This document shows positions 11,358 to 25,753 of a DNA stretch of 64,000 nt, one piece after another. This DNA is from Pseudomonas sp. MAG733B (GTDB lineage: Bacteria > Pseudomonadota > Gammaproteobacteria > Pseudomonadales > Pseudomonadaceae): positions 1,364,001-1,428,000 of the forward strand of contig NZ_CP145732.1 in the NCBI RefSeq assembly GCF_036884845.1. The letters run 5' to 3'. The translations under genes and the position numbers were made by a program. The notes beneath the pieces were generated by a model. It had not been told where the DNA came from. It saw only the letters and a list, made by a program, of their open reading frames with translations, and ran no database searches. Within the stretch, counting starts at the first letter, position 1. Each line of letters opens with the position of its first letter.

Positions 11358-12490
11358 CTAAGCCAGCCATACTCGCCCTTGCTGATGGCAGCATTTTTCG
11401 CGGCGAAGCCATTGGAGCCGACGGTCAAACCGTTGGTGAGGTGGTGTTCAACACCGCAATGACCGGCTATCAGGAAATCCTTACCGATCCTTCCTACGCC
11501 CAACAGATCGTTACCCTGACTTACCCGCACATTGGCAACACCGGTACTACGCCGGAAGACGCCGAATCGAACCGCGTCTGGTCCGCTGGCCTGGTCATCC
11601 GTGACCTGCCACTGGTAGCGAGCAACTGGCGTAACACGATGTCCCTGTCCGATTACCTGAAGGCCAACAACGTTGTCGCCATCGCCGGTATCGACACCCG
11701 CCGCCTGACGCGCATCCTGCGTGAAAAAGGCGCGCAGAACGGCTGCATCATGGCCGGTGACAACATTTCCGAAGAAGCCGCCATCGCCGCTGCCCAGGGC
11801 TTTCCTGGCCTGAAAGGCATGGACCTGGCGAAAGTCGTCAGCACCAAGGATTCCTACGAGTGGCGCTCGACTGTCTGGGATCTGAAAACCGACAGCCACG
11901 CGACTATCGACGCTTCCGAGCTGCCGTACCACGTGGTTGCCTACGACTACGGCGTCAAGGTGAACATCCTGCGCATGCTGGTAGAGCGCGGTTGCCGTGT
12001 GACGGTCGTGCCGGCGCAAACGCCTGCTGCCGATGTCCTGGCACTGAAGCCGGACGGCGTGTTCCTGTCCAACGGCCCTGGTGATCCGGAGCCTTGCGAC
12101 TACGCGATCCAGGCGATCAAGGAAGTGCTGGAAACCGAGATTCCGGTCTTCGGTATCTGCCTCGGTCACCAACTGCTGGCCCTGGCCTCCGGCGCCAAGA
12201 CCCTGAAAATGGGTCACGGTCACCACGGTGCCAACCACCCGGTCCAGGATCTGGATACCGGCGTCGTGATGATCACCAGCCAGAACCACGGTTTTGCGGT
12301 AGACGAAGCGACCCTGCCAGCCAACGTCCGCGCGATCCACAAATCGCTGTTCGACGGCACCCTGCAAGGGATCGAGCGTACCGACAAGAGCGCCTTCAGC
12401 TTCCAGGGTCACCCTGAAGCCAGCCCTGGCCCGAACGACGTAGCGCCTTTGTTTGATCGCTTCATCAACGAGATGGCCAAGCGACGCTGA
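11354..12490 (+). CDS. carA: Carbamoyl-phosphate synthase small subunit
   Basis: CarA is the glutaminase subunit: it hydrolyses glutamine and channels ammonia to CarB, making carbamoyl phosphate for arginine and pyrimidine synthesis. The product is 378 residues. The N-terminal domain ('[15 protein letters not shown]', '[20 protein letters not shown]') precedes the class I glutamine amidotransferase domain, with the nucleophile C269 in 'GICLGHQLL' and the His/Glu pair in '[10 protein letters not shown]'. The start is a TTG, supported by the acgggagg site 6 bases before it. A terminator-like hairpin lies just upstream. Confidence 0.97.
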   Translation: MTKPAILALADGSIFRGEAIGADGQTVGEVVFNTAMTGYQEILTDPSYAQQIVTLTYPHIGNTGTTPEDAESNRVWSAGLVIRDLPLVASNWRNTMSLSDYLKANNVVAIAGIDTRRLTRILREKGAQNGCIMAGDNISEEAAIAAAQGFPGLKGMDLAKVVSTKDSYEWRSTVWDLKTDSHATIDASELPYHVVAYDYGVKVNILRMLVERGCRVTVVPAQTPAADVLALKPDGVFLSNGPGDPEPCDYAIQAIKEVLETEIPVFGICLGHQLLALASGAKTLKMGHGHHGANHPVQDLDTGVVMITSQNHGFAVDEATLPANVRAIHKSLFDGTLQGIERTDKSAFSFQGHPEASPGPNDVAPLFDRFINEMAKRR

Positions 12491-12605
12491 TCGCTCGCCC
12501 TGATGTAGCAACGCTTGAGGGCGGTCCCGACACCGGTGGCCCCCTCAAGCCAGAGATTGAACAAGACGGCTTGCCGACTGACCTGCGGATTTGAGTGACA
12601 AACCC

Positions 12606-15823
<3,218 letters not shown>

Positions 15824-15827
<4 letters not shown>

Positions 15828-16300
15828 TCAAATACCCAATGACCGTCCAGGGCGCGAAAGCCCTGGAAGAGGAGCACGCTCACCTGACCAAGGTCGTTCG
15901 TCCGAAGCTCAGCCAGGACATCGGTACGGCCCGCGAGTTGGGTGACTTGAAGGAAAACGCCGAATACCACGCTGCTCGCGAGCAGCAGGGTATGGTCGAG
16001 GCGCGGATCCGTGACATCGAAGGCCGGATTCAGAATCAGGTCATCATCGATGTCACGACTATTCCGCACACCGGCAAAGTGATTTTCGGCACCACCGTCG
16101 AAATCGCCAACGTCGAGACGGATGAGCGCGTCACTTACCACATCGTGGGTGAGGATGAGGCTGACTTCAAACTCGGCAAGATTTCGGTCGGCTCGCCACT
16201 GGCCCGCGCCTTGATTGCCAAGGAAGAGGGTGATGTGGTCGCCGTGAAAACGCCTGGTGGCGTTATCGAGTACGAGATTGTCGAAGTTCGCCACATCTAA
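15824..16300 (+). CDS. greA: Transcription elongation factor GreA
   Basis: GreA enters the RNA polymerase secondary channel and stimulates cleavage of backtracked RNA. It is 158 residues, the family norm. The N-terminal coiled coil (residues 1-75) contains '[19 protein letters not shown]' and the acidic tip region '[20 protein letters not shown]'. The C-terminal FKBP-like domain includes '[23 protein letters not shown]'. The ATG overlaps the carB stop by four bases, so greA is expressed as part of the carAB operon at least in part. Confidence 0.98.
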
Positions 16301-16304
16301 AGGC

Positions 16305-16733
16305 ATGCGCTCGCTCCGTGCGGGCGCCATGCTCTGGCAGCTGGCCCAGATGTTTTGGGTTGGCGGCCTGTGGTTGTTGCACATCGGTCTGCCGCCGGTG
16401 CTGGGTCAAATCGGCCTGGCACCGCTGCTGATTGATGAAATCGCAGGCACGCTCAATGCGCTGATGGTCGGATTCTCAGCGGCGTGTTTGATTTTTCAGG
16501 CTTTGGTGCTGATACAGGTCGAGGGCCTTGCCAGTCTATGGCGCGATATTCGTGGGCAACTGCTGTTGATGGCGCTTTATGCGTGCGGGATGTACATCGT
16601 CGTGCGCATCGGCTGGCCGGATGCGGTGCGTTGGCAGGTTTTCAGCTTTTTGATTCTGGGCTTCTCGGGGCTGGTGCTGGTACTGCAGCCGGTGCCGGGA
16701 TGGAGTGGCAGGGTGCGCGAAGCACACCCGTGA
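16305..16733 (+). CDS. Conserved small membrane protein (DUF4149-like)
   Basis: This 142-residue protein has four predicted membrane helices: 'LWQLAQMFWVGGLWLLHIGL', a segment near residues 45-65, 'QLLLMALYACGMYIVV', and 'VFSFLILGFSGLVLVLQ'. A short charged tail follows. It starts four bases after greA with aaaggc before the ATG, so it belongs to the carAB-greA transcript. A protein of this kind sits at the same place in other Pseudomonas genomes. The pattern resembles DUF4149, but I do not know its function. Confidence 0.8.
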   Translation: MRSLRAGAMLWQLAQMFWVGGLWLLHIGLPPVLGQIGLAPLLIDEIAGTLNALMVGFSAACLIFQALVLIQVEGLASLWRDIRGQLLLMALYACGMYIVVRIGWPDAVRWQVFSFLILGFSGLVLVLQPVPGWSGRVREAHP

Positions 16734-16742
16734 CCCTTGTCA

Positions 16743-17051
16743 TCACTTGAAGCGATGAACGTTCGACAGTTGCTTGTTGACGCTGAAGTTCTTGCGGTAA
16801 ATCAGTGCCATCTTGCCGATGACCTGAACCAGGTCCGCTTTGCCGACCTTGCACAGTTCTGCAATGGACGCCAGGCGCGACTCGCGATCGAGGATGTTGA
16901 GCTTGATCTTGATCAGCTCGTGATCCGCCAAAGCGCGTTCAAGTTCGGCTAGGACACCTTCAGTCAAACCGTTGTCTGCCACAATCAGAACTGGTTTCAG
17001 ATGGTGGCCAATGGATTTGTACTGTTTCTTCTGCTCTTGAGTGAGCGGCAT
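16743..17051 (-). CDS. yhbY: YhbY/CRM-domain RNA-binding protein
   Basis: This is a 102-residue single CRM (CRS1-YhbY) domain, a KH-like fold associated with pre-50S ribosome particles. It has the typical start 'MPLTQEQKKQYKSIGHHLKPVLIVADNGLTEGV' pattern and the GKxDLVQVIG-type loop 'VGKADLVQVIGKMALIYRKN'. The length agrees with the family. It diverges from rlmE; both act on the large ribosomal subunit. Confidence 0.95.
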   Translation of the reverse strand: MPLTQEQKKQYKSIGHHLKPVLIVADNGLTEGVLAELERALADHELIKIKLNILDRESRLASIAELCKVGKADLVQVIGKMALIYRKNFSVNKQLSNVHRFK

Positions 17052-17152
17052 AATCTGACCCTTTCGTCTGGATTCTGTAAAATGGCGGCCATTTTACCCG
17101 AGGGTTCGTGACTCCGCCCAACTAATCACGACCCTTATCATCGAGGTGCCCA

Positions 17153-17782
17153 ATGGCGCGTTCCAAGACAAGCCTTGAGTGGCTGAAAAGACATGTCAAT
17201 GATCCCTACGTGAAGCAGGCGCAGAAGGACGGCTACCGCTCGCGTGCGAGTTACAAGCTTCTGGAGGTCCAGGAGAAATACAAGCTGATCCGTCCGGGTA
17301 TGACCGTTGTCGACCTGGGTGCGGCGCCCGGTGGCTGGTCGCAGGTCACTAGCCGGCTGATCGGTGGGCAGGGGCGTCTGATCGCCTCGGACATCCTCGA
17401 AATGGACAGCATTCCGGACGTGACTTTCATTCAGGGTGACTTCACCCAGGACGAAGTGCTCGCTCAGATCCTGGAAGCCGTGGGTAATTCGCAGGTGGAC
17501 CTTGTGATTTCCGATATGGCCCCCAATATGAGTGGTACGCCTGAAGTGGACATGCCCAAAGCCATGTTCCTGTGTGAGCTGGCGCTTGATCTGGCGGAGC
17601 GGATACTCAAGCCTGGTGGTAATTTCGTGATCAAGATTTTTCAGGGTGAAGGTTTCGATGTTTACCTGAAGGACGCCCGTAAGAAATTCGACAAGATCCA
17701 GATGATCAAGCCGGACTCTTCTCGTGGCAGCTCTCGCGAGCAATACATGCTGGCTTGGGGCTATCGCGGTCGCAGTGAATAA
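17153..17782 (+). CDS. rlmE: 23S rRNA 2'-O-ribose methyltransferase RlmE (FtsJ)
   Basis: RlmE methylates the 2'-OH of U2552 (E. coli numbering) in the 23S A-loop using S-adenosylmethionine. The product is 209 residues. The SAM-binding motif '[14 protein letters not shown]' is at about residues 56-69. The catalytic K-D-K-E set is present: the 'RASYKL' lysine (K35), the aspartate of '[11 protein letters not shown]', and the lysine of '[11 protein letters not shown]'. It is paired with ftsH, as in many proteobacteria, separated by 193 bases. Confidence 0.97.
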   Translation: MARSKTSLEWLKRHVNDPYVKQAQKDGYRSRASYKLLEVQEKYKLIRPGMTVVDLGAAPGGWSQVTSRLIGGQGRLIASDILEMDSIPDVTFIQGDFTQDEVLAQILEAVGNSQVDLVISDMAPNMSGTPEVDMPKAMFLCELALDLAERILKPGGNFVIKIFQGEGFDVYLKDARKKFDKIQMIKPDSSRGSSREQYMLAWGYRGRSE

Positions 17783-17975
17783 AACGAGGTTTTTTTGCGG
17801 GGTGATAGGTTTTTCGTATTTCGCCCCACGTGCATAAGCGAATATTGTGTAGAAAGTGTTTCACAAAGGGTTACAGACGGCGCCTGCCAGAGTTGTAGGT
17901 AATGTAGTAAGTTAGGCCGGTGAATATCATGCGAAGCGCGCGCCACCAGCGGCGCTTGCTTCAGAGGGTAGTTAA

Positions 17976-19895
17976 TTGAACGATATGGCAAAGAATCTGA
18001 TCCTGTGGTTGATCATCGCGGCAGTCCTGGTGACGGTGATGAACAACTTCTCCAGCCCTAACGAGCCGCAGACCCTCAACTATTCCGACTTCATCCAGCA
18101 GGTCAAGGATGGCAAGGTCGAGCGCGTAGCGGTTGATGGCTACGTGATTACCGGCAAGCGCAACGATGGCGACAGCTTCAAGACCATTCGTCCGGCAATC
18201 CAGGACAACGGCTTGATCGGCGACCTGGTGGATAACCATGTCGTGGTCGAAGGCAAGCAGCCTGAACAGCAAAGCATCTGGACCCAACTCCTGGTTGCCA
18301 GCTTCCCGATCCTCGTGATCATCGCCGTGTTCATGTTCTTCATGCGGCAGATGCAGGGCGGTGCCGGTGGCAAGGGCGGGCCGATGAGCTTCGGCAAGAG
18401 CAAGGCGCGCCTGCTCTCTGAAGATCAGGTCAAAACCACTCTGGCTGACGTCGCTGGTTGCGATGAAGCCAAAGAGGAAGTCGGCGAATTGGTCGAGTTT
18501 CTGCGGGATCCGGGCAAGTTCCAGCGTCTGGGCGGTCGCATTCCACGCGGCGTGCTGATGGTGGGCCCACCGGGTACCGGTAAAACCTTGCTGGCCAAGG
18601 CGATTGCCGGCGAAGCCAAAGTGCCGTTCTTCACCATTTCCGGTTCCGATTTCGTCGAAATGTTCGTCGGTGTCGGTGCCAGCCGTGTTCGCGATATGTT
18701 CGAGCAGGCCAAGAAACACGCTCCATGCATCATCTTCATCGACGAAATCGACGCCGTCGGTCGTCACCGTGGTGCCGGTATGGGCGGCGGTCATGACGAG
18801 CGCGAGCAGACTCTCAACCAGTTGCTGGTGGAGATGGACGGTTTCGAAATGAATGACGGCATCATCGTGATTGCCGCGACCAACCGTCCCGACGTACTGG
18901 ACCCTGCACTGCTTCGTCCGGGCCGTTTCGACCGTCAGGTTGTGGTCGGTCTGCCGGATATCCGTGGTCGCGAACAGATTCTCAAGGTCCACATGCGCAA
19001 AGTGCCAATGGGTGACGACGTCGCTCCGGCCGTGATCGCTCGTGGTACTCCGGGCTTCTCGGGTGCTGACCTGGCCAACCTGGTCAACGAAGCATCGTTG
19101 TTCGCTGCCCGTGCCGGCAAGCGCATCGTCGAGATGAAAGAGTTCGAACTGGCCAAAGACAAGATCATGATGGGTGCCGAGCGCAAATCCATGGTCATGT
19201 CCGAGAAAGAAAAGCAGAACACCGCTTATCACGAAGCCGGCCACGCCATTGTTGGTCGCGTCGTGCCTGAGCATGATCCGGTGTACAAGGTGTCGATCAT
19301 TCCGCGCGGTCGTGCGCTGGGTGTGACCATGTTCCTGCCGGAAGAAGATCGCTACAGCCTGTCCAAGCGTGCGCTGATCAGCCAGATCTGCTCGCTGTAC
19401 GGTGGTCGTATCGCTGAAGAGATGACCTTAGGCTTCGATGGTGTCACCACGGGTGCATCAAACGACATCATGCGTGCCAGCCAGATTGCGCGGAACATGG
19501 TGACCAAGTGGGGCCTTTCCGAGAAACTCGGTCCGTTGATGTACGCCGAAGAAGAGGGTGAAGTGTTCCTCGGTCGTGGCGGCGGCGGTCAGAGTGCAAG
19601 CTTCTCGGGCGAGACAGCGAAGCTGATCGACTCTGAAGTGCGCAGCATCATTGATCAGTGCTACGGCACGGCGAAGCAGATCCTCACGGACAACCGTGAC
19701 AAGCTCGACGCCATGGCCGATGCCCTGATGAAGTACGAAACGATCGACGCCGAGCAGATCGACGACATCATGGCGGGGCGCACCCCACGCGAACCGCGTG
19801 ATTGGTCGGGTGGTACCGGTACGTCCGGAACGCCGCCAGCGGTACAGGATGAGCGTCCGCAAACACCTATCGGCGGTCCGGCTGCTGACGTTTAA
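17976..19895 (+). CDS. ftsH: ATP-dependent zinc metalloprotease FtsH
   Basis: FtsH is a membrane-bound hexameric AAA+ protease that degrades membrane proteins and regulators such as RpoH and LpxC. It has two N-terminal membrane helices (residues ~7-23 and ~105-127) around a periplasmic domain, Walker A GPPGTGKT (197-204), the SRH region '[20 protein letters not shown]', and the zinc site HEAGH (419-423). I start at the TTG at 17976 (MNDMAK) because the agaggg site is seven bases upstream; the ATG at 17985 is the alternative. It is the first gene of the run ftsH-folP-glmM. Confidence 0.96.
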   Translation: MNDMAKNLILWLIIAAVLVTVMNNFSSPNEPQTLNYSDFIQQVKDGKVERVAVDGYVITGKRNDGDSFKTIRPAIQDNGLIGDLVDNHVVVEGKQPEQQSIWTQLLVASFPILVIIAVFMFFMRQMQGGAGGKGGPMSFGKSKARLLSEDQVKTTLADVAGCDEAKEEVGELVEFLRDPGKFQRLGGRIPRGVLMVGPPGTGKTLLAKAIAGEAKVPFFTISGSDFVEMFVGVGASRVRDMFEQAKKHAPCIIFIDEIDAVGRHRGAGMGGGHDEREQTLNQLLVEMDGFEMNDGIIVIAATNRPDVLDPALLRPGRFDRQVVVGLPDIRGREQILKVHMRKVPMGDDVAPAVIARGTPGFSGADLANLVNEASLFAARAGKRIVEMKEFELAKDKIMMGAERKSMVMSEKEKQNTAYHEAGHAIVGRVVPEHDPVYKVSIIPRGRALGVTMFLPEEDRYSLSKRALISQICSLYGGRIAEEMTLGFDGVTTGASNDIMRASQIARNMVTKWGLSEKLGPLMYAEEEGEVFLGRGGGGQSASFSGETAKLIDSEVRSIIDQCYGTAKQILTDNRDKLDAMADALMKYETIDAEQIDDIMAGRTPREPRDWSGGTGTSGTPPAVQDERPQTPIGGPAADV

Positions 19896-19903
19896 GGTTT
19901 GAA

Positions 19904-20755
19904 ATGACTTCTGTTCAGTCCTCGACCCGGTTGCCTTGCGGCAACCGGGTTCTTGATTTGGCCCAGACGCATGTCATGGGCATTCTCAATGTCACTCCCG
20001 ATTCTTTCTCCGATGGTGGCCAATACAGCCAGCTCGATGCAGCTTTGCGCCACGCCGAAGCCATGGTTGCAGCCGGCGCGACACTGATCGATGTCGGTGG
20101 TGAGTCGACGCGGCCGGGTGCCAGGACGGTTTCACCGCTGGAAGAGCTGGAGCGCGTCGCGCCGGTCGTCGAGCGGATACATCGCGAGCTGGATGTGATT
20201 ATTTCCGTCGATACCTCCACGCCAGCCGTCATGCGCGAAACCGCACGGCTGGGGGCCGGGTTGATCAATGACGTGCGCTCATTGCGCCGCGATGGCGCTC
20301 TGGATGCGGCGGCAGCCACGGGTTTGCCTGTGTGCCTGATGCATATGCTCGGTGAGCCGGGCGACATGCAGGACAACCCGCGGTACCGGGACGTTACGAA
20401 AGAGGTGGGCGAGTTTCTTGCCGAACGCATAGCTCAGTGTGCGGCGGTGGGTATTCCGGCTGAGCGGATCATTCTTGATCCGGGTTTTGGTTTCGCCAAA
20501 ACCTTGCAGCACAATCTAAGCTTATTCAAACATATGGAAGCTTTGCATGCCTTGGGGCGACCCCTGCTGGTTGGGGTTTCGCGCAAGAGCATGATCGGTC
20601 AGGCGTTGAATCGCCCGGTGGATGAGCGCTTGTACGGTGGTCTCGCCCTCGCGGCGCTGGCTTCGCACAAGGGTGCGCGTATATTGCGCGTCCATGATGT
20701 AGCCGAAACAGTCGATGTGGTGAGGATGATCGCCGCAGTGGAATCAGCCGAATAA
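19904..20755 (+). CDS. folP: Dihydropteroate synthase
   Basis: FolP condenses 6-hydroxymethyl-dihydropterin diphosphate with p-aminobenzoate in folate synthesis and is the sulfonamide target. It is 283 residues. The family motifs are present: '[15 protein letters not shown]' near residue 27, '[11 protein letters not shown]', 'NDVRSL', 'DPGFGFAKT' and 'GVSRKSMIG'. It starts eight bases after ftsH and ends 16 bases before glmM, so it is in one operon with both. Confidence 0.97.
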   Translation: MTSVQSSTRLPCGNRVLDLAQTHVMGILNVTPDSFSDGGQYSQLDAALRHAEAMVAAGATLIDVGGESTRPGARTVSPLEELERVAPVVERIHRELDVIISVDTSTPAVMRETARLGAGLINDVRSLRRDGALDAAAATGLPVCLMHMLGEPGDMQDNPRYRDVTKEVGEFLAERIAQCAAVGIPAERIILDPGFGFAKTLQHNLSLFKHMEALHALGRPLLVGVSRKSMIGQALNRPVDERLYGGLALAALASHKGARILRVHDVAETVDVVRMIAAVESAE

Positions 20756-20771
20756 GAATGATGGAGCACTT

Positions 20772-22109
20772 ATGACTAAGAAATATTTTGGCACCGACGG
20801 CATTCGTGGTCGGGTCGGTGAGTACCCGATCACTCCTGACTTCATGCTCAAGCTCGGCTGGGCCGCGGGCATGGCATTTCGCAAGTTGGGTGCCTGCAAG
20901 GTGCTGGTCGGCAAAGACACGCGGATTTCCGGATACATGTTTGAATCGGCACTTGAGGCCGGACTGACTTCGGCGGGCGCCGACGTGATGCTCCTGGGCC
21001 CGATGCCGACTCCGGCCATCGCTTACCTGACGCGTACCTTCCACGCTGAAGCCGGTATTGTGATCAGTGCTTCGCACAATCCGCATGACGACAACGGCAT
21101 CAAGTTTTTCTCCGGCAAGGGCACAAAGCTCCCGGATGAAGTCGAGCACATGATCGAAGAGTTGCTCGATACCCCGATGACAGTCGTCGAGTCGAGCAAG
21201 ATCGGCAAGGTCTCGCGAATCAACGACGCCTCCGGCCGTTACATTGAATTTTGCAAAAGCAGCGTGCCGACCGGTACCAGTTTTGCGGGTCTGAAAATTG
21301 TTATCGACTGCGCCCATGGCGCGACCTACAAGGTTGCGCCTAGCGTATTCCGTGAGCTGGGTGCCGAGGTCGTGGTGCTGTCCGCGCAACCCAATGGTTT
21401 GAACATCAATGACAATTGTGGTTCGACACACATGGGGCAGTTGCAGGCAGCCGTCCTGGCCGAGCACGCCGATCTGGGTATCGCGTTCGATGGTGATGGT
21501 GACCGTGTTCTGATGGTCGATCACACCGGCGCCATCGTCGATGGCGACGAGTTGCTGTACATCATTGCCCGCGATCTGCATGAGCGCAACAAACTGCAAG
21601 GCGGCGTAGTCGGTACGCTGATGAGCAACCTGGGGCTGGAATTGGCCCTTGCGGACCTGGCGATTCCATTTGTGCGTGCCAACGTCGGTGATCGCTATGT
21701 GATTGCTGATCTGCTGGAGCGTAATTGGCTGGTCGGCGGCGAGAACTCGGGCCATATCGTTTGCTTCAATCACACCACGACGGGTGATGCGATCATTGCC
21801 GCGCTGCAAGTGCTGATGGCGCTGAAGACTCGTTCCGAAGGCTTGGGTCAGGCTCGTCAGGCGCTGCGCAAATGCCCTCAGGTGCTGATCAACGTGCGTT
21901 TTGGCGGTGGTGCGAGCCCTCTCGATCACCCGTCGGTGAAAGAGGCCAGCGAGCGTGTGACCAAGGCCATGGCGGGTCGCGGGCGGGTGCTGTTGCGCAA
22001 GTCCGGAACAGAGCCGCTGGTACGTGTCATGGTTGAAGGCGAAGACGAAACGCAGGTTCGTGGCTACGCCGAAGAGCTGGCAAAACTGGTTACTGAAGTT
22101 TCTGCCTGA
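20772..22109 (+). CDS. glmM: Phosphoglucosamine mutase GlmM
   Basis: GlmM interconverts glucosamine-6-phosphate and glucosamine-1-phosphate on the way to UDP-GlcNAc for peptidoglycan and LPS. The 445 residues form the four-domain phosphohexomutase fold. The catalytic phosphoserine is S101 in '[15 protein letters not shown]'. The metal loop '[13 protein letters not shown]', the sugar loop 'GGENSGHIV' and the phosphate-binding '[15 protein letters not shown]' are all intact. A gatggagc site precedes the ATG. Confidence 0.98.
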   Translation: MTKKYFGTDGIRGRVGEYPITPDFMLKLGWAAGMAFRKLGACKVLVGKDTRISGYMFESALEAGLTSAGADVMLLGPMPTPAIAYLTRTFHAEAGIVISASHNPHDDNGIKFFSGKGTKLPDEVEHMIEELLDTPMTVVESSKIGKVSRINDASGRYIEFCKSSVPTGTSFAGLKIVIDCAHGATYKVAPSVFRELGAEVVVLSAQPNGLNINDNCGSTHMGQLQAAVLAEHADLGIAFDGDGDRVLMVDHTGAIVDGDELLYIIARDLHERNKLQGGVVGTLMSNLGLELALADLAIPFVRANVGDRYVIADLLERNWLVGGENSGHIVCFNHTTTGDAIIAALQVLMALKTRSEGLGQARQALRKCPQVLINVRFGGGASPLDHPSVKEASERVTKAMAGRGRVLLRKSGTEPLVRVMVEGEDETQVRGYAEELAKLVTEVSA

Positions 22110-22175
22110 ATTCGGCTTGCCAGTCATGATTGTGTTGGGTAACATCTGCGCCCACTTTGACCGACGAGGTACAGC

Positions 22176-22931
22176 ATGCGTCGCCCTATGGTAGCTGGTA
22201 ACTGGAAGATGCACGGTACCCGCGCCAGCGTCGCTGAGCTGATCAACGGCCTTCGTGACTTGGCCTTGCCGAGCGGTGTTGATGTCGCGGTATTCCCGTC
22301 CTGCCTGCATATCAATCAAGTAATTGATGGCTTGCAAGAAAAATCGATTTCGGTCGGCGCGCAGAATGCTGCGGTGGAATCCGGACAGGGTGCGTTGACC
22401 GGTGAAGTTGCACCGAGTCAGTTGGTGGATGCAGGTTGTTCCCTGGTACTTGTCGGACACTCCGAACGCCGCCAGATTATGGGCGAGCAGGACTCAGTGC
22501 TGATTCGCAAGTTCGCAGCGGCACAGGCAAGTGGCTTGATCCCGGTGTTGTGTGTAGGGGAGACCCTCGAGCAGCGCGAAGCGGGGAAGACTGTTGAAGT
22601 CGTCTCGCGTCAGCTGGGCAGCATCATCGACGAGCTGGGTGTCGGTGTCTTTGCAAATGCAGTAATTGCTTACGAGCCGGTCTGGGCCATTGGCACCGGG
22701 CTGACTGCTTCGCCGCAACAGGCGCAGGATGTGCACGCAGCCATCCGGGCTCAGTTGGCGGCAGAGAATTCTGAAGTCGCACAAGGTGTGCGGCTTCTAT
22801 ACGGCGGCAGCGTGAAGGCGGCCAATGCGGTCGAACTGTTCGGCATGCCGGATATCGATGGGGGCCTCATTGGTGGGGCTTCCCTGAATGCAGATGAGTT
22901 CGGTGCGATCTGTCGCGCCGCGGGAAACTGA
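22176..22931 (+). CDS. tpiA: Triosephosphate isomerase
   Basis: TpiA interconverts dihydroxyacetone phosphate and glyceraldehyde-3-phosphate in central metabolism. It is a 251-residue TIM barrel with the complete active site: K11 in 'GNWKM', H95 in 'LVGHSERR' and E167 in '[11 protein letters not shown]'. The phosphate loop '[11 protein letters not shown]' is also present. It lies 66 bases after glmM and only four bases before secG. Confidence 0.98.
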   Translation: MRRPMVAGNWKMHGTRASVAELINGLRDLALPSGVDVAVFPSCLHINQVIDGLQEKSISVGAQNAAVESGQGALTGEVAPSQLVDAGCSLVLVGHSERRQIMGEQDSVLIRKFAAAQASGLIPVLCVGETLEQREAGKTVEVVSRQLGSIIDELGVGVFANAVIAYEPVWAIGTGLTASPQQAQDVHAAIRAQLAAENSEVAQGVRLLYGGSVKAANAVELFGMPDIDGGLIGGASLNADEFGAICRAAGN

Positions 22932-22935
22932 AAAA

Positions 22936-23319
22936 ATGCTGGAAACAGTCGTAGTCGTTTTTCATCTGCTGGGTGCATTGGGCGTAGTTGCTCTCGTATT
23001 GCTGCAGCAGGGTAAGGGTGCGGATGCTGGCGCGTCTTTCGGAGCAGGTGCTTCAAATACTGTGTTCGGAAGCCAAGGTTCCTCTACCTTTCTTAGTAAG
23101 TTTACTGCTATACTTGCCGCAGGTTTTTTCATAACCAGCTTGGGGTTAGGATACTTTGCTAAAGAGAAGGCTCACCAGCTGACTCAAGTAGGTCTCCCAA
23201 ATCCAGCGGTACTGGAAGTTCCAAAGCAACAACCGGCTTCTGATGATGTCCCGGTGCTTCAAGAGCAAAAGTCGGCTACTCCAGCGACTGACGTGCCTCC
23301 AGCTCAAGAGCAGAAGTAA
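22936..23319 (+). CDS. secG: Protein-export membrane protein SecG
   Basis: SecG is the small subunit of the SecYEG translocon. The 127 residues have two membrane helices ('[20 protein letters not shown]'-like at 2-22 and '[19 protein letters not shown]' at about 50-70), linked by the conserved '[24 protein letters not shown]'-type loop. A Gln/Pro/Ala-rich C-terminal tail follows and is longer than in E. coli. The ATG at 22936 follows tpiA by four bases. The tRNA-Leu gene begins 21 bases after its stop. Confidence 0.96.
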   Translation: MLETVVVVFHLLGALGVVALVLLQQGKGADAGASFGAGASNTVFGSQGSSTFLSKFTAILAAGFFITSLGLGYFAKEKAHQLTQVGLPNPAVLEVPKQQPASDDVPVLQEQKSATPATDVPPAQEQK

Positions 23320-23340
23320 GAAGGTTTCAAACGTAGTATT

Positions 23341-23426
23341 GCCGAGGTGGTGGAATTGGTAGACACGCAACCTTGAGGTGGTTGTGCCCATAGGGTGTAG
23401 GGGTTCGAGTCCCCTTCTCGGTACCA
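23341..23426 (+). tRNA. tRNA-Leu(GAG)
   Basis: This 86-base class II tRNA ends in an encoded CCA. The anticodon stem caacc/ggttg encloses the loop ttgaggt, with anticodon GAG at 23375-23377, which reads CUC and CUU. The long variable arm and the ggttcgagtcc T-arm confirm it. It lies between secG and tRNA-fMet, as in other pseudomonads. Confidence 0.96.
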
Positions 23427-23438
23427 ATTAGTCAGGAG

Positions 23439-23462
23439 AGCCCGCTGTTGCGGGCTTTCTTG
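23439..23462 (+). terminator. Terminator after tRNA-Leu
   Basis: Hairpin agcccgc-tgtt-gcgggct followed by ttctt, 13 bases after the tRNA end. It probably ends the secG/tRNA-Leu transcript. Confidence 0.75.
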
Positions 23463-23523
23463 CAGGTGGAAGGTTACATTGACCCTGTAGGGGATCGGTC
23501 GTATACTTCCGCCCCAGCTTTGT

Positions 23524-23600
<77 letters not shown>

Positions 23601-23608
23601 GTTTAAGG

Positions 23609-23631
23609 AGCCCCTTTTAAGGGGCTTTTTG
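23609..23631 (+). terminator. Terminator after tRNA-fMet
   Basis: agcccc-ttttaa-ggggct followed by five T residues, nine bases after the tRNA. Confidence 0.85.
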
Positions 23632-23675
23632 TTAGCTGGACACTTTCAACGCCGCTGTTCGACGGCGTTTCAAGG

Positions 23676-23699
23676 ATGGGCGTTTCGCCCATTTTTTTA
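23676..23699 (+). terminator. Second strong hairpin between tRNA-fMet and rimP
   Basis: atgggcg-ttt-cgcccat followed by seven T residues, 40 bases before rimP. A further weaker hairpin (aacgccg...cggcgtt, about 23648-23670) lies between the two. Stacked terminators here mean that rimP expression depends on read-through or on a promoter in the last 40 bases. Confidence 0.8.
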
Positions 23700-23738
23700 T
23701 TTTGCATAGCATGCACATACATGCACTAGGGGGTTCAG

Positions 23739-24197
23739 GTGTCGAGCAAGCTAGAAGAGTTGCAGGCCTTGCTGGCCCCGGTGGTCGTGGCCCTAGGCTA
23801 TGAATGCTGGGGTATTGAGTTTTCGGCCCAGGGTCGTCACTCAATGTTGCGCGTTTATATCGATAAAGAGGGCGGCGTGCTGGTGGACGATTGCGCCATT
23901 GTCAGCCGTCAGATCAGCGGTGTGCTGGATGTTGAAGATCCAATCTCCGTTGAATACACCCTTGAAGTTTCCTCGCCTGGCATGGAACGCCCTCTGTTCA
24001 CTCTTGAGCAGTTTGCAAAATTTGCCGGTGAACAAGTGAAGATCAAGCTGCGCTCGCCTTTTGAAGGTCGACGCAACTTTCAGGGCCTTCTGCGCGGCGT
24101 AGAAGAGCAGGATGTAGTGGTGCAGGTAGAAGACCATGAGTTCCTGTTGCCGATCGATATGATCGACAAGGCCAACATTATTCCCAGTTTTGACTGA
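23739..24197 (+). CDS. rimP: Ribosome maturation factor RimP
   Basis: RimP assists maturation of the 30S subunit. The 152 residues contain the N-terminal alpha/beta domain ('GYECWGIEF', '[25 protein letters not shown]') and the C-terminal Sm-like domain ('[20 protein letters not shown]'). The start is GTG at 23739 after 'gggggttcag'. It is the first protein gene of the rimP-nusA-infB-rbfA-truB-rpsO-pnp cluster. Confidence 0.96.
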   Translation: MSSKLEELQALLAPVVVALGYECWGIEFSAQGRHSMLRVYIDKEGGVLVDDCAIVSRQISGVLDVEDPISVEYTLEVSSPGMERPLFTLEQFAKFAGEQVKIKLRSPFEGRRNFQGLLRGVEEQDVVVQVEDHEFLLPIDMIDKANIIPSFD

Positions 24198-24244
24198 GAC
24201 GCGGATCCCGCGGATCCAATGGCTTGCGAAAGGCGAGGCGTACG

Positions 24245-25726
24245 ATGAGCAAAGAAGTACTGCTGGTTGTTGAGTCGGTATCCAACGAAAAGGGTGTACC
24301 GGCAAACGTAATTTTTGAAGCGCTGGAGCTGGCTCTGGCCACTGCTACCAAAAAGCGTTTTGAGGACGAAGTCGATCTGCGTGTGGAAATCAATCGCCAC
24401 ACCGGTGCTTACGAGACTTTCCGTCGCTGGACGGTCGTCGAAGAAGCAGACCTGGACGATCCGGCCATCGAAACCTGGCCGAGCAAGGTTGCTGAAACGC
24501 ATCCTGGTTCCAAGGTCGGTGACGTTGTCGAAGAGAAAATCGAGTCCATCGAATTCGGCCGCATCGCTGCACAGACTGCCAAGCAAGTCATCGTGCAGAA
24601 GGTTCGCGAAGCCGAGCGCGCTCAGGTTGTTGACGCTTACCGCGAACGCCTGGGTGAAATCATCTCCGGCACCGTGAAGAAAGTGACCCGCGACAACGTG
24701 ATCGTCGATCTGGGCAACAACGCCGAAGCGTTGCTGGCTCGTGAAGACATCATTTCTCGCGAAACATTCCGGGTTGGCGTGCGTCTGCGTGCGCTGCTCA
24801 AGGAAATCCGCACCGAGAACCGCGGCCCGCAGTTGATCCTGTCGCGTACCGCGCCGGAAATGCTGATCGAGTTGTTCCGCATCGAAGTGCCGGAAATTGC
24901 AGAAGGCCTGATCGAAGTAATGGCTGCCTCCCGTGATCCGGGTTCGCGCGCCAAGATCGCCGTCCGCTCCAAGGACAAACGCATCGACCCGCAGGGCGCT
25001 TGCATCGGTATGCGCGGTTCGCGCGTCCAGGCAGTGTCGGGCGAGTTGGGCGGTGAGCGTGTGGACATCGTCCTGTGGGACGACAACCCGGCTCAGTTCG
25101 TAATCAACGCCATGTCCCCGGCTGAGGTTGCGGCAATTATCGTTGACGAAGATGCCCATGCAATGGACATCGCCGTTGGCGCAGACAATCTGGCTCAGGC
25201 CATCGGTCGCGGTGGTCAGAACGTGCGTCTGGCTAGCCAGTTGACTGGCTGGACCCTGAACGTGATGACCGAATCGGACATCCAGGCTAAGCAGCAAGCA
25301 GAAACCGGTGACATCCTGCGCAACTTCATCGACGAGCTGGAAGTCGATGAAGACCTGGCACAGGTGCTGGTAGATGAAGGCTTCACCAGCCTGGAAGAGA
25401 TTGCCTACGTACCGTTGGAAGAAATGCTCAACATCGACGGCTTTGACGAAGACACCGTCAACGAGCTTCGCGCTCGTGCCAAGGATCGTTTGTTGACCAA
25501 AGCCATCGCTACTGAGGAAAAGCTGGCAGACGCCCATCCGGCCGAAGACCTGCTCTCGCTTGAGGGTATGGACAAGGATTTGGCGATGGAACTGGCGGTG
25601 CGCGGCGTAATTACCCGCGAAGACCTGGCCGAGCAGTCTATTGACGACCTGCTCGACATCGACGGCATTGACGATGATCGTGCCGGCAAGTTGATCATGG
25701 CCGCCCGAGCCCACTGGTTCGAGTAA
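24245..25726 (+). CDS. nusA: Transcription termination/antitermination factor NusA
   Basis: NusA binds RNA polymerase and nascent RNA and modulates pausing, termination and antitermination. The 493 residues show the N-terminal polymerase-binding domain (1-135), the S1 domain ('[21 protein letters not shown]'), two KH domains ('[21 protein letters not shown]', '[18 protein letters not shown]'), and two acidic C-terminal helix-hairpin-helix repeats from about residue 355. I start at [13 protein letters not shown] (24245) instead of an upstream ATG at 24224. In E. coli nusA regulates its own operon; the hairpins upstream of rimP may serve this here. Confidence 0.98.
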   Translation: MSKEVLLVVESVSNEKGVPANVIFEALELALATATKKRFEDEVDLRVEINRHTGAYETFRRWTVVEEADLDDPAIETWPSKVAETHPGSKVGDVVEEKIESIEFGRIAAQTAKQVIVQKVREAERAQVVDAYRERLGEIISGTVKKVTRDNVIVDLGNNAEALLAREDIISRETFRVGVRLRALLKEIRTENRGPQLILSRTAPEMLIELFRIEVPEIAEGLIEVMAASRDPGSRAKIAVRSKDKRIDPQGACIGMRGSRVQAVSGELGGERVDIVLWDDNPAQFVINAMSPAEVAAIIVDEDAHAMDIAVGADNLAQAIGRGGQNVRLASQLTGWTLNVMTESDIQAKQQAETGDILRNFIDELEVDEDLAQVLVDEGFTSLEEIAYVPLEEMLNIDGFDEDTVNELRARAKDRLLTKAIATEEKLADAHPAEDLLSLEGMDKDLAMELAVRGVITREDLAEQSIDDLLDIDGIDDDRAGKLIMAARAHWFE

Positions 25727-25753
25727 TTAGGCGCGGCCTGAGGAGAGAAGTGC

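Noticed and set aside
17976..17985. Uncertainty whether ftsH starts at ATG 17985
   Set aside because: The agaggg site is at the right distance from TTG 17976, so the TTG start is preferred, although ATG 17985 is not excluded.
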